Both the position numbers and the translations under genes were made by a program. A DNA stretch of 64,000 bases, taken from contig CAAGME010000015.1 of the NCBI GenBank assembly GCA_900770945.1, positions 1 to 64,000 of the forward strand. The letters are read 5' to 3'. A model generated the notes under the pieces. It made no database searches. It had not been told where the DNA came from and was given only the letters and a program-made list of their open reading frames with translations. The number at the start of each line of letters is the position of its first letter. Positions within the stretch are counted from its first letter, which is position 1. Shown here piece after piece: positions 32,925 through 41,036 of the stretch. The stretch comes from Clostridia bacterium (GTDB taxonomy: Bacteria > Bacillota > Clostridia > Christensenellales > Borkfalkiaceae).

Positions 32925-35069
32925 TCATCCTCTCGGGTTTAATTTTTCTATTTCTTCTATGAGCTTATCCGCGTCCACGGGTTTTTCCACAAATGCGTTC
33001 ATGCCGGCGGCGAGCGCGCGTTCCACGTCGTCGCGATAGGTGTTTGCCGTCATTGCGATAATCGGCACTTTGCCCGCGTCCGCGCGATCGAGAAGCCTGA
33101 TGGCGCACGTTGCGGATATTCCGTCCATGACGGGCATCATAACGTCCATAAGTATCACGCTTATTTCGCCCGGAGCGGACGACGAGAATATATCCACGGC
33201 TTTTTTGCCGTCGTCGGCTTTTATAACCCTTGCACCGTTTGTTTCAAGGATAAACTGCGAGATTTCGGCGTTGAGTTCGTTGTCTTCGACGAGAAGAACG
33301 GTCGTTCCCGAAAGCCGCTTGCCCGTTTTAACGTCCGAACGGCTTTTTCTTTCCGGCAAGTTGCCGTCGAGCAGAAACGAAAGGTTAATCGTAAACTCCG
33401 TTCCCTTGTCGCAACTGCTTTTAACGGATATCGTGCCGCCTAAAATATCAATCGTTTTTTTGACGATGGCAAGACCGAGCCCCGTGCCTCCGTGCGAATT
33501 TTGGTCGGGGTATTCCTGAGCGAACGGCTCGTACATGATTTTTTGGAATTCTTCGCTCATGCCTATGCCGGTATCCGAGCAAACTATCTTAAAGTATGCT
33601 TTTTTGTCATCGCAAGAAGTTTCCGTCAAAGAAAACCATATTTTTCCGTTAGCCTTGTTGTACTTTATGGCGTTGCCGATGATGTTTGCGCATATGCGTT
33701 TAAGAGGTACCGCTCCGCCGTAAAGACTGCGGTGCGAAACGACGTTTTCGTATTCGAGGGTTATTCCGTGTTCGGAAGCCTGAACGGAAAGCATGGAAAC
33801 GATTTCGTCTACTACTTTTGCTATGTCGAAGTTTTCTTCTCTCCAGGTAATCTCGTTTCGATCGAGTTTACTCATGTCGAGTACGTCGTTGACGAGTTCG
33901 AGAAGATACGCGCTCGCGCTCATTATTTTTTTACGACATTCGGCTTGTTTTTCAAGGTCGCTTGCGTAGTAATCGCCTATTCTGACCATGCCTTGTATGC
34001 CGTTTATAGGCGTGCGTATATCGTGGCTCATGCGGCGCAAAAAGTCGCTTTTGGCTTCGTTGGCGCGTATGGCTTCCGCCGCAAGACGGTCGAGTTTCAT
34101 TCTGTAAGCCGTTTCGTTTTTTTCACGCTGTTTCGTTTTGATGTTTCTTGTGATACTGTAAGCTACCATAACGCTTACGGCGATGATTGCATAAACGATT
34201 ACAAAGTAGGAGGTTTTTACGGATGCGTCCTTAAAAACGTCCGCCCTGTCGAGAAGAGTATAAACGAAAAAATTCTTGACCGCGCCCTTATCGCCGTAAC
34301 AGACGGAAGAATCGCTCAAAGAAATTTTAACGAGCCTGTTCGTTTGCTTCGTTGCGTTTATTACTCCTATCGCCTCCACTTCGGTTATGGGCTTGTTTTC
34401 AAAAGACGTGTCGTTTGAAGCGACGACGCTTTTGCCGTTCGTGACGATTATCGTCATACCCGATATATCAAAGCCCTCTAAAAGCGTGGAAACACTCAGA
34501 AGCGTTCCGTCCGCAGACGTGACGAGCTGCGCGAGATAACAAAGTATCACGCCCTTTTTACCATCGGAGATTACCGCGTAATCGTAATAATACGTGCCTT
34601 CGATAATGCGTTGAGCGTAGGTTTTTTCAGGCACGTCAATGACGGAGGAGAATTTTTCGATTACTTCGTTCCAATCGGAAACAGGCTTGCCGTCCGTAAC
34701 GTAAGATTCCGTATACTCTTCGCTAAGGTCCGGTTTTATGATGATGCCGGTAAGGCGTTGGTCGGAAACGTAATCCACAAGAACGTTTTCGCCGGAAGAG
34801 CGAAGTTTGGAGATGTCGCGGCGAACGTCTTTTGCCTTATCTATAATGGAAATAAGGCTTTTTGTACGGCTTTCGGCGGAAACGTCGTCATAGCGGACGC
34901 ATTGGTTTTTGACGTACTCTATAAGCCGCTGCATTTCCGCATAGGTGTTTTTTTCGTCCTGAGCGATGAATACGGAATAAAGCAGTGACAAAAAGACGCA
35001 ACCGACTAAAACAAGCGACACCAAGAGTACGGACGAGCCGTATTTTGCTTCGAATTCATTCTTTTTCAT
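32925..35069 (-). CDS. Membrane hybrid sensor histidine kinase with C-terminal receiver
   Basis: The protein has 714 residues: TM1 (about 15-37), an extracytoplasmic Cache-like sensor of about 245 residues, TM2 (about 287-308), HisKA with MSHDIRTPING (phospho-His near 347), HATPase_c with NIIGNAIKYNK, SDTGIGM and GGTGLGLAI, and a receiver with VLLVEDNE, LMDVMMPVMDG (Asp near 641) and EKP. The full chemistry is intact. It overlaps the upstream solute-binding protein gene by 14 nt and is followed by HPt, so ligand-binding protein, kinase and phosphotransfer protein are produced together. Confidence 0.93.
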   Translation of the reverse strand: MKKNEFEAKYGSSVLLVSLVLVGCVFLSLLYSVFIAQDEKNTYAEMQRLIEYVKNQCVRYDDVSAESRTKSLISIIDKAKDVRRDISKLRSSGENVLVDYVSDQRLTGIIIKPDLSEEYTESYVTDGKPVSDWNEVIEKFSSVIDVPEKTYAQRIIEGTYYYDYAVISDGKKGVILCYLAQLVTSADGTLLSVSTLLEGFDISGMTIIVTNGKSVVASNDTSFENKPITEVEAIGVINATKQTNRLVKISLSDSSVCYGDKGAVKNFFVYTLLDRADVFKDASVKTSYFVIVYAIIAVSVMVAYSITRNIKTKQREKNETAYRMKLDRLAAEAIRANEAKSDFLRRMSHDIRTPINGIQGMVRIGDYYASDLEKQAECRKKIMSASAYLLELVNDVLDMSKLDRNEITWREENFDIAKVVDEIVSMLSVQASEHGITLEYENVVSHRSLYGGAVPLKRICANIIGNAIKYNKANGKIWFSLTETSCDDKKAYFKIVCSDTGIGMSEEFQKIMYEPFAQEYPDQNSHGGTGLGLAIVKKTIDILGGTISVKSSCDKGTEFTINLSFLLDGNLPERKSRSDVKTGKRLSGTTVLLVEDNELNAEISQFILETNGARVIKADDGKKAVDIFSSSAPGEISVILMDVMMPVMDGISATCAIRLLDRADAGKVPIIAMTANTYRDDVERALAAGMNAFVEKPVDADKLIEEIEKLNPRG

Positions 35070-35907
35070 AACCGCCTATCCCCTCGAGCGAACTTTGAAC
35101 GTCTATGCCGTATTCGTTTAAAAGCTTTTCGGTCGTTCCGTCTTTCGTCATTTCGGCAAGTTTTTCGGTAAGGCTTTTTACAAGCCCTAAGTGCGTATCC
35201 TTTTTAAAGGCAACGCCTATCTGCACTTTTACGAGCGGCTCTTTAAGATAACGATATTGATTGTCTGAATAGTTTTTTATTCTTTCGTCCAAAGCCGTTC
35301 TATGCCCGGCGATTGCGTCCGCATAGCCTTTGCGGAGCGAAGCGAAAACGTTGTCTACCGCTGTGAAGCATAAAAGATTTTTTAAGGTGAGTTCGCCGTT
35401 TATAAGCATAGCGGAAAAAATTTCGTCCGGCTTTGCGGTCGCCTGCACGGCAACGCTTTTGCCGTTAAGGTCGGCTATGGTTTGTATGTCGGAGTCCTTT
35501 TTGACAAGCACCGACTCCGTGCTGTTTAAGTACGGTCCCGCCCACGAATACAAATCTTCGCGACCGGTCAGAGAAAAACAGCCCCAAAGACAATCGACTT
35601 CGCCGCTTTCGAGCAGAATATCCTTTTTGCTCCACTCTATCTGCACAAAAGTCACTTTGTAACCGAGCCGATTAAAGGCTTCCTCGGCAAGGGCAACGTC
35701 AAGCCCCGAAAACACGCCGTCGCCGTCCATATAAAAGAACGGTCTGTACTCGTCGCTTCCGATGATGATTTCCGGGCGAGTGTCTTTGCCCGGCGCGGAA
35801 GGGTCTTTTTTGCAACCGGAAAAGGTTACGCAAACGAAAGAAAAAAACGCGCAAACAATAAGATATACAATTTTCCGATATAAAAATCTTATTTTTTGAA
35901 GTTTCAT
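35056..35907 (-). CDS. Extracellular solute-binding lipoprotein (SBP_bac_3 family)
   Basis: The protein has about 283 residues from ATG 35907. The N-terminal signal peptide ends in a lipobox-like FSGCKK, so it should be membrane-tethered outside the cell. The mature part resembles periplasmic amino-acid-binding proteins: RPFFYMDGDGVFSGLDVALAEEA, LNGKSVAVQ and IGVAFKKD. No transporter genes accompany it; instead it is coupled to a hybrid histidine kinase gene (14-nt overlap). It probably presents a small ligand to the kinase. The start is uncertain because no strong ribosome site precedes it. Confidence 0.85.
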   Translation of the reverse strand: MKLQKIRFLYRKIVYLIVCAFFSFVCVTFSGCKKDPSAPGKDTRPEIIIGSDEYRPFFYMDGDGVFSGLDVALAEEAFNRLGYKVTFVQIEWSKKDILLESGEVDCLWGCFSLTGREDLYSWAGPYLNSTESVLVKKDSDIQTIADLNGKSVAVQATAKPDEIFSAMLINGELTLKNLLCFTAVDNVFASLRKGYADAIAGHRTALDERIKNYSDNQYRYLKEPLVKVQIGVAFKKDTHLGLVKSLTEKLAEMTKDGTTEKLLNEYGIDVQSSLEGIGGYEKE

Positions 35908-35921
35908 TTTTGATTGCAAAA

Positions 35922-37859
35922 TTACTTTTGTTCCTCTATGTTTTCGATTTCTTCCGAAAGTTCGCTCAAGCATTCGAGAAGTAAAGGATTAAACGCGCCG
36001 CACTTGCCCTCCAAAATCATTCTCATCGATTTTGTGTGAGAAAAGCGTTCTTTGTACACCCTTTTGCAGGCAAGCGCGTCATAAACGTCGCAAATCGAAA
36101 CTACTTGCGCGGAGATGGGGATTTGGTCGCCTTTTAACCCTTCGGGGTAGCCTTTCCCGTCCCACCGCTCGTGATGGTAACGGCAGATTTCGTCGGCGAA
36201 TTTAACGAGCGGTTCGTTTGAGTACTCTTTTAAGCTCCTCAGCATTTCCGAGCCGATAACCGTGTGGCTTTTTATGGTTTCGTATTCCTCTTGCGTGAGC
36301 TTTGCGGGCTTGTTGAGTATTTTTTCGTCTATCGCTATTTTGCCTATGTCGTGGAGGACGGAAGCGTTTATTATGTGGTTTACGTCCTGCGCGGAAAGAT
36401 TGTACTTATCGGTTTTTAAAACGAGAGTTTTAAGCATAAGTTCGGTAAGTCGGCGCATCATGATAACGTGTCTGCCGCATTCGCCGTTTCTGAATTCGAC
36501 TATTTGCGACAAAATGCCCGTCATTACGCGCGAATCATTTTCCTGCTCTATCATTTGCCTCGTCAGCCTGTCCACGAGCCGTTTTTGCTTGTCGTAAAGC
36601 TGAATGGTGTTCATTACCCGCCTATATACGACCTTCATGTCGAACGGGCGCGTTACGTAATCGGATACGCCCATATCGTAAGCGCGTTGCATGGAAGCGT
36701 CGCTTTCGTCGCCCGTAATCATTATCACGGGGACGCTTTCCGACAGCCTGCTGACGTTCATGTAGTTAAGCACGGCAAATCCGTCCATACCGGGCATTAC
36801 GATATCGAGAAGCACGACGGACAAATCGTCTCCGTATTTTTTCAATAATCTTATACATTCCTCACCGCTCTCGGCTTCTATGACGTTAAATTCGTTTTTG
36901 AGTATCGAGGAGAGTATTTCGCGATTGAGTTCGGAGTCGTCCACGATAAGAACGTTGCGTTTTTGCTTTTGCGCGGAAGTTTCGTCAAAATCGGTAACGA
37001 TGAAGTTCTTTTCCTTTTTCGCCCTGTACATAAGCGCGTCGGCGCGGGAAACGGCTTCGGAGATATACTCGTCTTTCATCATGACGCCGCCTGTCGATAC
37101 CGACAACTTTATTTCGGGATATCCGTCTATCTCTATGCCGGCTACGGAAGAGCGAATTTTAAAGAGTATGTCGAGAAAAACCCTTTGTTTTATTCCCGGC
37201 ATCACTATCAAAAACTCGTCGCCGCCGTAACGGACGAGCTTATCCGTGGCACGCATGCAGTCTTTCACTTCAAAAGCTATGGTCCTTAAAACCTTGTCGC
37301 CCACGTCGTGACCGTAAACGTCGTTGTAAAGCTTAAAATCGTCCACGTCCAGAATGGCGACACCCGCCTTATAATCGGCGTTGCGGAGCCGCTCTTCAAA
37401 ATATCTACGGTTGTAGCAACCGGTCAATACGTCGCGATAAATCTTTTCGTAATATCCTTCGACTTCGCCTAAAATCCTGTCGCGGGCGTCTTTTTCGTCA
37501 ATCGTCAAATCATCGTCAAAGTTTTTTATCAGCTCGAAAACGTAATCTTTGCCGTCGATTTTAACGGGTTTTGCCGTGACTTGAAAAAGCTTGTTGCCGT
37601 AAAGTTCGAGCTTTGTAACGCTGTGACGAAGCTCTAACGCCTTGCGAACGACGCAATCGTCGCACTTAGTACCCTTATCTAAAAGTTCGGCACACTCTTT
37701 TCCTTTAAACGTTTTGTAAACCGAGCCGATAAACACGCCCTCTCCGACGGCTTTTGCGTCGATAAGCCGGACGCAATCGAAAACTTCGTCGTAAACTTCA
37801 AGAAGCTTTATTGCTTCTTCCACACTGTCTAATTGTAAAATTTCTTCTTCCGTCGGCAT
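35922..37859 (-). CDS. Response regulator with GGDEF, receiver and HD-GYP domains
   Basis: The protein has 645 residues. A PAS-like N domain (1-115) contains KGKECAELL and KCDDCVV cysteines. A GGDEF domain with intact RYGGDEF near residue 212 follows, with RATD five residues before GGDEF, matching the product-inhibition I-site. A receiver comes next (VLIVDDSE, LLDIVMPGMDG; the usual Lys is Arg in TRPFD). The C-terminal HD-GYP domain has VLHDIGKIAI and HHERWDGKGYPEGL. It therefore should both make and break c-di-GMP under phosphorelay control. ATG 37859 has AGAGGG 7 nt upstream. First gene of the SBP-kinase-HPt transcription unit. Confidence 0.93.
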   Translation of the reverse strand: MPTEEEILQLDSVEEAIKLLEVYDEVFDCVRLIDAKAVGEGVFIGSVYKTFKGKECAELLDKGTKCDDCVVRKALELRHSVTKLELYGNKLFQVTAKPVKIDGKDYVFELIKNFDDDLTIDEKDARDRILGEVEGYYEKIYRDVLTGCYNRRYFEERLRNADYKAGVAILDVDDFKLYNDVYGHDVGDKVLRTIAFEVKDCMRATDKLVRYGGDEFLIVMPGIKQRVFLDILFKIRSSVAGIEIDGYPEIKLSVSTGGVMMKDEYISEAVSRADALMYRAKKEKNFIVTDFDETSAQKQKRNVLIVDDSELNREILSSILKNEFNVIEAESGEECIRLLKKYGDDLSVVLLDIVMPGMDGFAVLNYMNVSRLSESVPVIMITGDESDASMQRAYDMGVSDYVTRPFDMKVVYRRVMNTIQLYDKQKRLVDRLTRQMIEQENDSRVMTGILSQIVEFRNGECGRHVIMMRRLTELMLKTLVLKTDKYNLSAQDVNHIINASVLHDIGKIAIDEKILNKPAKLTQEEYETIKSHTVIGSEMLRSLKEYSNEPLVKFADEICRYHHERWDGKGYPEGLKGDQIPISAQVVSICDVYDALACKRVYKERFSHTKSMRMILEGKCGAFNPLLLECLSELSEEIENIEEQK

Positions 37860-37891
37860 AGAAAAACCCTCTTTCCGGATATATCTTTTTA

Positions 37892-37920
37892 ATTTTATCA
37901 AAAAAACGGATAAATTTCAA
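37892..37920 (-). promoter_or_regulatory. Promoter overlapping a terminator, upstream of the GGDEF-HD-GYP gene
   Basis: TTGAAA (37915-37920), a 17-bp spacer and TAAAAT (37892-37897) on the minus strand. The -35 is inside the 3' arm of the preceding terminator hairpin. Confidence 0.5.
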
Positions 37921-37951
37921 GCAAATACGGCTTAACTTGAAACTTATCCGT
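37900..37951 (-). terminator. Intrinsic terminator after the GGDEF-EAL gene
   Basis: A 16-bp stem with one G-T pair (ACGGATAAGTTTCAAG against CTTGAAATTTATCCGT) is followed on the minus strand by a T tract. It separates the GGDEF-EAL unit from the phosphorelay unit. Confidence 0.85.
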
Positions 37952-37990
37952 CTTTAAACGGTCTTTTTTTGTTTTTTATCGAAAAGCCGC

Positions 37991-40282
37991 TCAATGCTTA
38001 ATGAAGTTTTCCTCTACGAATTTCCTGTAATCGACGTACTTCATAGGTCTTGCAAAATAATAGCCCTGAATAACGTCGCAACCGTAGCTTACGAGCTTGT
38101 CGAATTGTCCTTTTTCCTCAACGCCCTCTTGCGTTATCTTCGCGCCCGTCTTTTTTGCCATTTCGATTACGCTTTGCAAAAGCATTTCGTCGCGGTCGGG
38201 GCGAGAACTTTTTTCAAGGAAAACCTTGTCGAGCTTAATCTCGTCCATTTCAAGCTCCTTTAAAACGGAGAAGGACGAATAACCGGTGCCGAAGTCGTCG
38301 AGCGAGCAAAGAAAGCCCTCGGACTTCAACTGCTTTATTATTTCGGCGAGATACTCGTAATTTTCGTAAGCAAAACTCTCGGTGAATTCAAGGGTTATGA
38401 AGTTATCCTTGACGGAAAATTTGCGCTTAATGCGGGTGTAGTACGCCAAAAAATCGGGCTGAATCGCCGTTACGCGCGAAACGTTGACGGATATGGGGAA
38501 AACCGTTACGCGTTTTTCTCTCGCTTCGGCGATGTTCTGGCAAGCGCGGTAAAAGACGAAGCGGTCTATCTTGTTTATAAATCCGTTTTCTTCGAAAAGC
38601 GGCAAAAATTCCGACGGGGAGCGGTAAGCGTCGATTTTGGAATCGAACCAGCGCACGAGAATTTCGCTGCCGTCGATGGTCTTTTTTTCAAGGCTGTACT
38701 TAGGCTGATAAAAAAGGTGAAATTCGTTGTTTTCAAGGGCTTTTTGCATTCTGCCCTCTATCTCCGCGCGGCGGACGTAATTTTCTTTTACGATGTCGCC
38801 GTAATAGTTGAAAGAAGCTGCGGAAGCATTGGTAAACGCCTCGCTTTCGACGATTTTCGCCTTGTCTACCATTCGCCTCACGCTCTGCTTTTCGCTTCGG
38901 TCTATCTCGTAAATGCTGTACGAAACGTTGAGCTTGTATTCGCCGTCCGAAAACCCGTCGTATTTTACGATTTGATTGTAAACGCCGCTTAGTTTGCTTG
39001 TCAATGCCTTTCTGTCGCGATAGTGGAGAAGGAGCAGAAACTGACCGTCTTTTATGTATGCGAAGGTTTCGGCGGCGACGAGAGAATGAAAACAAACGTT
39101 GCGGATATATTTTAATACGCTAAGCTTTTCCGCCTCTCCGAACTTTTCCGAGATATAGTCGAAGCTTTGTATCTGCAATATTACGACGGCGAATTGCGTT
39201 ACTTTGTTACGCGCCAGAATGGATTCCGCGTTGTTTTCGAATCCGCGGCGGGTGGGACAATCGAGTTCGTCGTCTACGGTAGCAAGGCGCAAGATGTCGC
39301 GTTGCATTTTAGCTTGGCTGACGATAAAGGCAAGCAAGCCGAGCGCGGCGGCGAACGAAAGAATGCCTATCGCGCCGTAAATGGTGGAGATAAGCGTGTA
39401 ACCCTCGCCGTAAAGAACGCGCATGTCGTAAAGAGAAAGAAGAAAAAGGTTTCCGCCGCCCGAGCCTAATGAATAAACGGTGAAAACGTACGATTCGCCC
39501 TCTATTTGAGTTTTGACCGAGCCTTTGCCGTCGTTTGCGCAGAGCGCGGTTATCTCGGCGTAAGCCGCAGAGTCGCGGACGAGCCGCTTTAAAACGCCGT
39601 TCTGAACGGAATCCGCGCCCGGCTCGAAGTTTTCGTCGGGAACGATTCTGTCGAGAATATGCCCGTCGTACTTGCACAAAAGCACGAACTTTGCGTTTTT
39701 CACGGTCGGGACAAGTTCGGATTTTTCTTCGTCGGTATAAACAAAGTCTTCTATCGTGACGGCGTGGCGGTCGTAAACTATCAATACTTTGTCGGCGAAA
39801 GAACATTCCGCGTCGGCAACGACTACGAACGCCATAAAGGTGTTTTCGTAAGGAAAGGTTTTGGAAACGGTGGTTTCGGGCGAGTCGAGAAGCGAAGTCA
39901 TTTCCGAGGGAGCCGAATATTCGTCGCCCCGCGCGGTGTAGATTTTTCCTTTAAACGAATAATAAATATCCTTGAAGTTTCTGTCCTTTTCGGTGGCGTG
40001 AGAACGAATCGAGGATAGGGCGTTGAAAAAATCTTCTTCCGTCTTTTTGGACGAAGCGTCCGACGCGTAGAACTCGGCGGCGTTTTTAACGGCTTCGAGC
40101 TTTGCCGAAACGTAAGCGGCTTGCTCGTAGGCGTAGTCGTCGGCGCGGGAAACGGCTTGCCCTTCGACGCTCGCGTAATAACCGCTTCCGAGAGCGGCTA
40201 TATAAACAAGGAAAGATATGCAGGCTATAACCAGCACGGAAACCGCGACTACTTTGCCGTTTTTTTTGAAAAATTCTGCCAT
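37991..40282 (-). CDS. Membrane GGDEF-EAL protein, probable c-di-GMP phosphodiesterase
   Basis: The protein has 763 residues. TM1 (about 12-33), an extracytoplasmic sensor of ~260 residues, TM2 (about 300-325), a degenerate GGDEF (the signature is replaced by IKDGQFLLLL) and an EAL domain. The EAL domain keeps GSEILVRW (EAL read as EIL), VNVSR, EFTES, DDFGTGYSS and QEGVE. Cyclase activity is unlikely; phosphodiesterase activity is likely, with the GGDEF part perhaps binding GTP as a regulator. It follows the SipW-type peptidase gene by 43 bp and is closed by a strong terminator. The sensed signal is unknown. Confidence 0.92.
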   Translation of the reverse strand: MAEFFKKNGKVVAVSVLVIACISFLVYIAALGSGYYASVEGQAVSRADDYAYEQAAYVSAKLEAVKNAAEFYASDASSKKTEEDFFNALSSIRSHATEKDRNFKDIYYSFKGKIYTARGDEYSAPSEMTSLLDSPETTVSKTFPYENTFMAFVVVADAECSFADKVLIVYDRHAVTIEDFVYTDEEKSELVPTVKNAKFVLLCKYDGHILDRIVPDENFEPGADSVQNGVLKRLVRDSAAYAEITALCANDGKGSVKTQIEGESYVFTVYSLGSGGGNLFLLSLYDMRVLYGEGYTLISTIYGAIGILSFAAALGLLAFIVSQAKMQRDILRLATVDDELDCPTRRGFENNAESILARNKVTQFAVVILQIQSFDYISEKFGEAEKLSVLKYIRNVCFHSLVAAETFAYIKDGQFLLLLHYRDRKALTSKLSGVYNQIVKYDGFSDGEYKLNVSYSIYEIDRSEKQSVRRMVDKAKIVESEAFTNASAASFNYYGDIVKENYVRRAEIEGRMQKALENNEFHLFYQPKYSLEKKTIDGSEILVRWFDSKIDAYRSPSEFLPLFEENGFINKIDRFVFYRACQNIAEAREKRVTVFPISVNVSRVTAIQPDFLAYYTRIKRKFSVKDNFITLEFTESFAYENYEYLAEIIKQLKSEGFLCSLDDFGTGYSSFSVLKELEMDEIKLDKVFLEKSSRPDRDEMLLQSVIEMAKKTGAKITQEGVEEKGQFDKLVSYGCDVIQGYYFARPMKYVDYRKFVEENFIKH

Positions 40283-40325
40283 TTGTTCTCTTCCGCTTTA
40301 TGCCGCGGCAAGCGTTTTACTTTGA

Positions 40326-41036
40326 TTAAAGCGAATTTTTGTCGCCTTTTGTTTGAGGCTTAATCGTCGATTGACTTTCTGCCGACGATTGACTTTCTTT
40401 TAAGCGCGATTCTTCGTTTTCGCGTTCGAGCCGAGCGACTTCTTCTTTTACTCTTAAGCTTATCTGCTTTTCTTTTTCTTCTTCGCAAAGCTCGCCGACG
40501 GCTTTAATAAGGTCGGGAACGTACACGAAAGCGCACGCCGACAGAGAAAAAGCGATGACTATTATAAGCCCCGCGCCCGAGGAAAAAATTCGTCCTAAAA
40601 ACGTCATCACGGGCAAATTTTTGTTATAAACCGCGACGATATCTTCCTTTTTGACTGTCCATGCGTCTACGCTCGGGTTTGCGTCGCCCTTCGTTTTAAA
40701 CCCGTCCTCCGTTACTCTTTCCACGCGGTGCGCAACGAGTGCGTTATACACGGGTGAGGACGAATCCTTGCAGACAAAGATTATGACGTCGCCTTTCTTT
40801 ATTTCGCCGCCGTCGTACTTTGTGACGAGAACGTAGGAGCGTTCGTCTATTATGGGCTTCATGCTGCCCGTTTCCACCCATAAAAAGGCTTTGCCGAAAA
40901 CAAAAGCCGGGGTTTTGTTTTTTCTTGCGTTTATTATCATGGCAAACGCCGCCGCTAAAATAAGCGCGACTATAACGAAAAAAACTATATTGCGGAATAA
41001 TTTTTTTCCGCTTTTTTGCTTGGTTATCTTTTTCAC
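40326..41036 (-). CDS. Signal peptidase I, SipW (S26B) type
   Basis: The protein has 236 residues. TM1 (16-37), catalytic Ser in ETGSMKP near residue 57, GDVIIF, and VAHRVE, where His takes the place of the Lys of ordinary bacterial enzymes; that is the SipW/ER-type signature. A second TM lies near 150-172, followed by a charged cytoplasmic tail (EEEKEKQ). SipW enzymes process TasA/CalY-type fibre proteins, several of which are encoded nearby. It overlaps the upstream gene by 4 nt, tying it to the AAA+/DUF2357-like pair. Confidence 0.92.
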   Translation of the reverse strand: MKKITKQKSGKKLFRNIVFFVIVALILAAAFAMIINARKNKTPAFVFGKAFLWVETGSMKPIIDERSYVLVTKYDGGEIKKGDVIIFVCKDSSSPVYNALVAHRVERVTEDGFKTKGDANPSVDAWTVKKEDIVAVYNKNLPVMTFLGRIFSSGAGLIIVIAFSLSACAFVYVPDLIKAVGELCEEEKEKQISLRVKEEVARLERENEESRLKESQSSAESQSTIKPQTKGDKNSL

